From positions 57,765,176 through 57,829,175 of the forward strand of contig OX104112.1 in assembly GCA_944474755.1 (NCBI GenBank): a stretch of DNA of 64,000 nucleotides. Reading direction: 5' to 3'. This stretch comes from Limnoperna fortunei. Lineage: Eukaryota; Mollusca; Bivalvia; Mytilida; Modiolidae. Positions 56,707 through 64,000 of the stretch are shown one piece after another; the first letter of the stretch is position 1; each line of letters starts with the position of its first letter. The notes beneath the pieces are model-generated. The model was given only the letters and a program-made list of their open reading frames with translations. It did no database searches and was not told the origin of the DNA. Both the position numbers and the translations under genes were made by a program.

Positions 56707-57680
56707 ATTTTTGTCTTGCCTGCGACGAAAGTCGCTGGAGGCGAGACATATGTATGGGAATCCGGCGGCGGCGGCGTAAACACTTGACATCTTGCTTCAT
56801 ATCTTTGTAAGCCTAAGCCCTAGGTCCATCAAATTTGGTCCAGAGGTAGCTTATGATGAGTACTTGCCAGTCAGTCACCTGTCACCTGACCTTGACCTCA
56901 ATTTCACGGTCCAGCGACTACGTTAAAGTTTTTGGGTTACGACAGTTCCTCTGTAACTACGCATGGTAGGATGACAATATTTGGTGTATAGGTTGCTGAT
57001 GACTAGTACATGACTGTCTGGTAGGCGTCACCTGACCTTGACCTCAATTTCACGGTCCAGCGACTACGTTAAAGTTTTTGGGTTACGACAGTTCCTCTGT
57101 AACTACACATGGTAGGATGACAATATTTGGTGTATAGGTTGCTGATGACTAGTACATGACTGTCTGGTAGGCGTCACCTGACCTTGACCTCAATTTCACG
57201 GTCCAGCGACTACGTTAAAGTTTTTGGGTTACGACAGTTCCTCTGTAACTACGCATGGTAGGATGACAATATTTGGTGTATAGGTTGCTGATGACTAGTA
57301 CATGACTGTCTGGTAGGTGTCACCTGACCTTGACCTCAATTTCACGGTCCAGCGACTACGTTAAAGTTTTTAGGTTACTGCTGTTCCCCTGTAACCAAGC
57401 ATGGTAGGATGACAATATTTGGTATATAGGTTGCTGATGAATAGTAAATGATTGTCTGGTAGGTGTCACCTGACCTTGACCTCAATTTAACGGTTCAGCG
57501 ACTTCGTTAAAGTTTTTGTATTAGGACAGTTCCTCTGTAACTATGCATAGTATGGTGACAATAATTGGTATACAGGCCGCTGCTCATAATTAATGCTATT
57601 TACGTAATGCTTATGACGAAATTTATTTTCGTTACTGATGCCGAATTCAGGCGAGACGTTTTTCTGTGTCCACACTTGTT
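56707..57680 (+). mobile_element. 146-bp-core element, copy D
   Basis: 5' hairpin GTCTTGCC...GCGACGAAAGTCGC...GGCGAGAC at 56713. CACGGTCCAG recurs at 56905, 57051, 57197 and 57343, an exact 146-bp period. The 3' side has CAGGCGAGACG and CTGTGTCCACACTTGTT. The adjacent units are nearly identical, so expansion is recent. Confidence 0.9.
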
Positions 57681-58040
57681 ATTGGGTTTCGGGTTACTCA
57701 TTTTAGCTCACTTGATGCAAAGGGTCATGTCAACTATTCTAACCACTTGGTGACCATAGTCTGTGGTGGCTCATAAATTTTTATTTTCTTACTCAAAATC
57801 TACTTGGCTCATTAATTGGAACAAAACTTGGCAGTTATGTGACCACATTTATTCCTCCACAGCATTTTCCCATTCATTTTATCTTTGTATAACGACTCCC
57901 TAACATGACTTACAACCATGTTTTCTGTACGTTTTCTTTAGATTCAGTTTCAGATTCTTTATTACACTCGGACACATGTTATGTGTTACATGGGGACATC
58001 ATAAATACATAAAATTGAACACAGGGTTTAAGCCATGATT
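57681..58040 (+). other. RSPRY1 intron between two repeat elements; fragment of pearl-like end
   Basis: 'ttttagctcacttgatgcaa' and 'gggtcatg' at 57702 look like a decayed pearl-like 5' end. The rest is unassigned. Confidence 0.45.
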
Positions 58041-59159
58041 TTATGTCTCCCCTGCGACGAAAGTCGCTGGAGGCAAGACATATGTATGGGAATCGGTGGC
58101 GGCGGTGGCGTAAACACTTGACATCTTGCTTCATATATTTGTAAGCCCAAGCCCTAGGTCCATCAAATTTGGTCCATAGGTAGCTTATGATGAGTACTTG
58201 CCAGTCAGTTACCTGTCACCTGACCTTGACCTCAATTTCACGGTCCAGCGACTACGTTAAAATTTTTGTGTTACGACAGTTCCTCTGTAACTACACATGG
58301 AAGGATGACAACATTTGGTGTATAGGTTGCTGATGACTAGTACATGACTGTCTGGTAGGTGTCACCTGACCTTGACCTCAATTTCACGGTCCAGCGACTA
58401 CGTCAAAGTTTTTGGGTTACAACAGTTCCTCTGTAACTACGCATGGTAGGATGACAATATTTGGTATATAGGTTGCTGATGACTAGTAAATGACTGTCTG
58501 GTAGGTGTCACCTGACCTTGACCTCAATTTCACGGTCCAGCAACTACGTTAAAGTTTTTGGGTTACGACAGTTCCTCTGTAACTATGCATGGTAGGATGA
58601 CAATATTTGGTGTATAGGTTGCTGATGACTAGTACATGACTGTCTGGTAGGTGTCACCTGACCTTGACCTCAATTTCACGGTCCAGCGACTACGTTAAAG
58701 TTTTTGGGTTACGACAGTTTCTCTGTAACCACGCATGGTAGGATGACAATATTTGGTATATAGGTTGCTGATGACTAGTACATGACTGTCTGGTAGGTGT
58801 CACCTGACCTTGACCTTAATTTCCTGGTCCAGCAACTACATTAAAGTTTTTGGGTTACGGCAGTTTCGCTGTAACTATGTATGGTAGGATGACAATATTT
58901 GGTATATAGGTTGCTGATGAATAGTACATGACTGTCTGCTAGGTTCCACCTGATCTTGACCTCAATTTCACGGTCCAGCGACTACGTTAAAGTTTTTGGG
59001 TTACGGCTGTTCCCCTTTAACTATGCATGGTATGGTGACAATATTTCGTATACAGGCCGCTGCTGATATTTAATGCTATTTACGTAAAGCTTATGACGAA
59101 ATTTATTTTCATTACTGATGCGGAATGCAGGCGAGACGTTTTTCTGTGTCCACACTTGT
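58041..59159 (+). mobile_element. 146-bp-core element, copy E
   Basis: 5' GTCTCCCCTGCGACGAAAGT at 58045, about six core units, and a 3' GCAGGCGAGACG with CTGTGTCCACACTTG tail ending near 59159. It is the longest of the five clear copies. Confidence 0.9.
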
Positions 59160-59372
59160 ATTTTTGTTACTGATTCTATGACTGATTCTATTGGCTTATT
59201 TTCAGACCAAAAGATTGTTTAATGGCATTATGATACAAGTCCCTAAAGGAGCAATTACTGTTTTGAGCAAGTTATTAATCGGAATTATCTCCACTTAATC
59301 AATATTTTGTGATTTTTAATTGTGTCTCTTTTCTAGATGTTTGAGTAGGCTGTAATACAAAAATTAAGAAGT
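59160..59372 (+). other. RSPRY1 intron, nothing supported
   Basis: Short unassigned intron stretch between two repeats. Confidence 0.4.
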
Positions 59373-59523
59373 AGATTATTGCGAGCGGGCTCTATGCGAA
59401 TTAGAACATGGTCAGACCTTATATTTGTCAATATTTTATACCAACGATAGCGAGGTATAAAATGAGGACAAATATAAGGTCTGACCATGTTCTAATTCAC
59501 AAAGAGCCCAAATGCAATCATCT
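59373..59523. repeat. Foldback repeat with nested inner palindrome
   Basis: The left arm (59373-59430, containing GAACATGGTCAGACCTTATA) and the right arm (about 59466-59523) are nearly perfect inverted copies of about 58 bp. The spacer itself contains TTTTATACC and GGTATAAAA as an inner pair, so the whole can fold into one long hairpin. Confidence 0.88.
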
Positions 59524-60361
59524 ATTTCGATTCTAAGATGTCTTAACAATCATTTTAAAATTTCGAAGCTGCTCTAAGAGGACGCTTTCAATGGTAATAC
59601 TGTGTTTTGAAACTAATAAGATATATCCCAAAACAGAATGTTGAAACAATAAAATTGACATAAACATATATTCTCTTCATTTTATTGAATATACGTACCT
59701 TTTAAACAAAAATAATGAGAAATCTTAACAAAATTGCATTTTGGAATTTTCAGTTGAGCGTAATATGACGTCGGAATTGTAATTGTGAAGTCATATTAAT
59801 TTGAATGTAGAATTGTTAAAAAAATACTGTATCGGGACTAGTTTAAATCATATAAATCTCAGAATTCAGACTAAAAATAACTGCATTATTAACAATAACA
59901 ATAATAATGGATAACTCATAACACATTTTAAGTCAGTTTTTACATGTAAACAAAACAAACAGTTTACGCATGTGCAAACTAAACTTATGGGAATTTTGAC
60001 ACGGCTTTGTTTACATAGCTTAAGCAGGACGTCATATTAGAATTGCTTTTTATACCCATAGATATATAGATACTTATGTCTTCATGCAGTTAATTACTAA
60101 TTAAATTCTTAGCCTTGTACATTTATATCAGAAGGAGAATACTTAAGTCAATGTTTGTTACTTATGTTCTCCATTAAATGCAGTATAATTACAACAAGTG
60201 TCAAAAAACTGTTAACAAGTCGCTTTTGCTGTATATATCTGTTTTCCACATAGCACATTCTTAGCTTGTACATGTATATATAAAATGAATCAAGTAAACA
60301 CACTGACTTGATACTGGAATGCTTTATGTATTTAAGAAGTGTTGTAGTTTTCAAGTTTCAG
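59524..60361 (+). other. RSPRY1 intron, nothing supported
   Basis: AT-rich with two TGACGTC-like words (59766 and 60029) but no identifiable element. Confidence 0.35.
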
Positions 60362-60491
60362 GAAATTGTTGTTTCAAACATGGAAATTGATTTCTGCTTT
60401 GATATTAATGTTGCTTGTAAAATTATATCTCCTGAATGCCATTATTCGGGTCATTTGCGATTCACTGTATCAGTACGGTCTCATGATACAG
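60362..60491 (+). other. Exon-like open segment of unknown origin
   Basis: 'ttcaagtttcag' precedes and GTATGA follows a 130-nt open segment encoding VVSNMEIDFCFDINVACKII and LRFTVSVRSHDT. It does not fit RSPRY1: in the required phase it hits a stop. It could be a fragment of a nested gene, a decayed transposon ORF or chance. Confidence 0.25.
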
Positions 60492-61599
60492 GTATGATTG
60501 GGAAGATTAGTAAGACTCCATAAATTGTAGTCAAAATATAAAAAAACATTGATCGTTACTTTATTTAGGTAAATTACCCTTGTTTTCTTCTTTTTAATAC
60601 GTTTAAATGCAAATTTTCAGCACTTCCATTAAGCATGTTTGTTCATATATTTGAAGCATCAAAAAAAATTTTGACCCCAAAAATATTTCCCATTTCATCA
60701 CATACTTATTTTTTTTTAATAGGTGTACAACACATTAGCGTATGTAGTTACTGAAAACAATGGTTTTTAGACAAATGTAAACATCTGCAGCTGGTATCCT
60801 TTGTCGAAAGAAAAAGGTTATTTTCAATGGTAACTAGTATGTTACTTCTGAAAATCCCAGCTGATGACATAGTTTTGTGTCCGGGTGGAACGATACCCTT
60901 TTTTACTTATTTGATTACGCCAACATTTTCAATTTATAAACAGTCAACTAGTGATGATAAATTGGATAAGATTGTTATAAATAACATGACTAGAACACTT
61001 ATTTTTTAAGCAGGATTGAAGTTAAAAGTAATTTAAGCACATCATCGTAACAAAATGCTATGAAGTGCAAACTTTTTCAATTTACTGTTCCAAACTCATT
61101 GCGAGATCGGCTTTAGAAGGATTTTAGTGTACTGATGATCCTATACTTGCAAAATATATTATCCTATTTGGATTTTGATATTTTTTTAGTTTCAAGAGTT
61201 ATTTTCAGCTGTTCAGTAACTCTACAGACCTTACATAGTTTTGTGAAAAATCTAAACTGATACAAATAAAGTCAGCTGTGTTTCCAGAGTAGTCACACCA
61301 AAACCATATTTTAATACACAAGATATGCATTCATTATTCAGAGGAATTTAAGGCAGTAGTATTGTTTACTCTCATTGTTTGATAAAAAAATTTTGTTATT
61401 AAAACTGAATCATAAAAATGACCCATGAAAATTTCATATGGCCCCCTAAACCTGGTGCAGAGGGTAATCATGACCCCTAGATTAGAAAAAGTTTTTTAAA
61501 AAACCACTGAACTTTAATGCATGCACAATTGCACATGGAATATACCCTATTCTAAAAGTACCATAGCAACGCAAAATGGGGGGCACCTGCTGCGAATGA
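60492..61599 (+). other. RSPRY1 intron, nothing supported
   Basis: A 60-codon open frame at 60827 (LKIPADDIVLCPGGTIPF) has no known match that I recall. No RING or SPRY continuation is visible. Confidence 0.35.
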
Positions 61600-61609
61600 A
61601 TGTGTAATA

Positions 61610-61700
61610 TCCTTACAATTCCTTACAATATATCGTGATACATATCGTGATATTGTGGGTCTGTATCACCATATATATCATGATACGCTTTGCTCTGCGA
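61610..61700. repeat. 'TATCGTGATA' repeat fragment
   Basis: CGTGATACATATCGTGATAT and later ATATATATCATGATACG form a degenerate palindromic cluster, like internal parts of hAT-type MITEs. Ends were not found. Confidence 0.5.
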
Positions 61701-63640
61701 TGCCCCTCTCTTTGTATGTGGAACTAAAGCCAACATCTTGAAATTTAATAAATAAACAATGTTCATACAGTGTCATAAAATATAAAGATCCTTAGAAACT
61801 GGTAGAAATGTGAGAGTCACAGGGAGTACAATGAACAGTCACTGACAATGTATGCATGTTGTTTTGTATCCTGTAATTTAAGGGCATAATCTAGTGACCA
61901 CATGACAAGGGTACCAGGAGACTATTTGTATACTAACCACATAAAACAAAAATTTATATGTACCTTTTTTTACTCTTGGAAACCCATAGTGATAAAGTCA
62001 TATATGGTAAATGTAATGATTGCAGAATAAAATAGCAAGTATGAAGTAAAAGGTTAAGAAAATTTTGAAATACTCAGCTGGAAAAATTACATGAACAACC
62101 ATATGTGGTTTTTTATGTCACATTTTGAAAAGATTGTATGCTAACATAGTCATTGCTTAATAGTGGTACATGTATTGACCTATATTTGATGACAGTTGTT
62201 TTATGAGTGTATGGGTTAACCTATTAATATATAAATGATATATTAGGAATTACAATGACAGGGTACATTTTTAATGTGTTAAAGTTTATTCTATCTTTGG
62301 TATCCTGGAAAGATGCATTATGAATTCATCAGAGTACATGTAGTTCAGTTATACAATGTATATGTTTTTTAACGTATGAAAATGTTTAACTAAAAAGATG
62401 ATGAGTGAATATTGGAACAAATGTCCACAAATGAACTGCACATTCTTTTGAAATTAATTTTAATCAGTAATGTAATTTGTTTTTAAATATTGGTCACATA
62501 AACTGAAAAACCATGCAGTCGTTAGGCCGTTCATGGCAGAATTAAAAGTTGATAGAATTTGACATATTCAGGCAGTTGTTTGATAGATTTAGGGGCATTA
62601 TGCATACAGTGCTATTATTATGAGTAATTGTAATAATTCCAAAAGATTTTTAGATTTGAAAAATTTGGAGTCATTGAACCATGAATTTATGGCTTTTAGA
62701 TAATCCTTCAGAAATATTGAACAATGTCTGCTGAATTGACATAATGAGATTATTTCAGTTACATTGTTAATACTTAAGTATGTCTTTAGGTCTCCAAGTT
62801 CTCCTTTAATAGCCAATTACTGCATTAAATCCTTTCCTTGTTCATTTATCCTCTGAGTAAACAAGAGAATACCAGTATAATACTATAAGTGGTATTACAT
62901 GGTCTAATTTAGAAAACTTTTTTAAGTGTAGATTTTATGTTTAAAGACTGCCCTTTTGCACTATGTGATTTTTTGCATGTCTAAAGACACAGATGAACAC
63001 TTTAGACCAACCATTTTCTTAGAAGTGTGGCAGTGAATATCTAGTTAACACAGAAAATTTATATCATCTCACTCAACTCAGATTATTCCAAACTTGAATT
63101 TTGAATAATGAAAGCAGACAAAACTTGTATCTGTCTAGTAAGATAAAACAAATATCAGGATATAAATTATAATAATTTCTCCAAATATACAAAATATCTA
63201 CTTCTGATAGTTTTTGTTATCCTATACTATGCTGTCCTGCTGGATGAATTCTGTGTATAAATAATGATACATCTGACCTCATATCAAAATCATTGGTTTA
63301 CAGCAAAATAAGTTGAATTGATGTTGTAATGAATTGTTATTTTATTGACTAATTATTATTGTATCAGTTGATCCTTCTAGAGGTACACCTAACAAAAGGT
63401 AGTAAGTTGAACTTGATTTTAAATTGATAGATAATGCACCAATTATTACAAAGAATAATATTACATCAATTTTGGATAAAGCCAATGGTTCCCTTGTAAT
63501 GAACAGTGATGTTCATAGCACATAAAATCTGAGTAGTATACAGTGTAACATAGGTGTGGTTGATTGATTGTTGTTTAACATCCAGCCTTGTTGATATAAC
63601 AGTCAAGTTTGTACATGTATGTCATTGATGGTTAATTGTT
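61701..63640 (+). other. RSPRY1 intron, nothing supported
   Basis: About 2 kb of AT-rich sequence without recognised exon, RNA or repeat ends. Confidence 0.4.
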
Positions 63641-63647
63641 TATACAG

Positions 63648-63705
63648 TTGTCCCCCTCTTATAAGACCACCCCATTTGAGTCATGGAAGTGGTCTTATAA
63701 TGGGG
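63648..63705. repeat. Inverted repeat around TCTTATAAGACCAC
   Basis: CCCCCTCTTATAAGACCAC and GTGGTCTTATAATGGGGG form near-perfect arms separated by about 20 bp. It may be one end or the centre of a larger DNA element. Confidence 0.7.
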
Positions 63706-64000
63706 GTGGTTTTCTTGAGGGGATACAATTTATACAGCCTTTACAGGTTTATAGAGCTTGGTCAGTTGATTAGATCAAGAATCACACAAAATAAGTATTT
63801 ATATTTTATTATTCATTATGAATAAAAATTAAAAGAATTCATGCAGTTTTTATCTGTTAAAAATCTGTAATGATAATAAACATGATTAATATAACAATTC
63901 CAAGTCTACTTAACAGTGAATGTTTCTGTTCTGTTTCATCTTGTTTTTTCACTTTTATTGTCTGTCCACTCCAGGTTCCATTTCCTAGTTAATTAAGGTT
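63706..64000 (+). other. RSPRY1 intron at the window end, nothing supported
   Basis: 'ctgtccactccag' at 63960-63974 is a possible acceptor, but the following GTTCCATTTCCTAG runs into a stop and does not match RSPRY1. Confidence 0.35.

Noticed and set aside
60362..60491. Exon-like segment as the next RSPRY1 exon
   Set aside because: In the phase required after 55510 it contains an early stop, and the peptide does not resemble SPRY or RING.

Overview
The window reads as nuclear DNA from a bivalve mollusc, most likely a mussel-type (Mytilidae-like) genome. It is AT-rich, has spliced genes with GT-AG introns, and is packed with short non-autonomous transposons. Several of these have bivalve-type architecture: tandem cores of about 165 bp ending in 'AGCTCACCTG' termini, and a second family ending in 'GTCTCGCCTGC'. 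The species call is an inference from repeat style, not from a marker gene. A 200-base run of N at 47886-48085 is an assembly gap.

Three host genes can be supported. (1) On the plus strand, 8381-12396 holds one 4-kb coding exon for a roughly 1335-residue multi-zinc-finger nuclear protein. It has acidic tails and hydrophobic-acidic SUMO-interaction-like motifs; my best guess is a MEP-1-like repressor cofactor. (2) On the minus strand, 33451 down to 28026 is a small ciliary gene that I recognise as CFAP90 (C5orf49-like). It has three clear coding exons plus a frame-preserving 24-nt candidate microexon. (3) On the plus strand, 43805 to beyond the window end is RSPRY1 (RING finger and SPRY domain protein). 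Nine coding exons are seen, including an 11-nt microexon. One further exon is probably lost in the assembly gap, and the 3' exons (end of SPRY, RING) lie beyond 64000.

Layout: 751-5418 is a foldback-like element with long inverted arms and nested insertions (an hAT-type MITE with a perfect 8-bp target duplication, and a second MITE). 5419-8380 is intergenic or 5' flank with decayed tandem repeats. 8381-17640 is the zinc-finger gene and its 3' flank. 17820-25700 is a repeat-rich block: a pearl/HINE-like element with a 166-bp core, clusters of a 'GTCCGAGTTGTC' motif, two copies of a 146-bp-core family and a nested 378-bp element. 26190-34700 is CFAP90 and its flanks with a TTAA-flanked MITE. 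34717-39080 holds a SINE, a dead LINE and short arrays. 39771-41542 is a PIF/Harbinger element with a broken transposase. 42889-43484 is a SINE and a palindromic element with a hammerhead-like motif. 43805-64000 is RSPRY1, whose introns carry a dead LINE, two SINEs, a pearl/HINE-like element and three 146-bp-core elements.

The three host genes show no sign of functional linkage. The main points of interest are the microexons, a duplicated splice donor, and two unrelated repeat families with the same end architecture (5' inverted repeat, tandem core, 3' subterminal inverted repeat followed by a small hairpin). I did not find evidence for a new multi-gene system.
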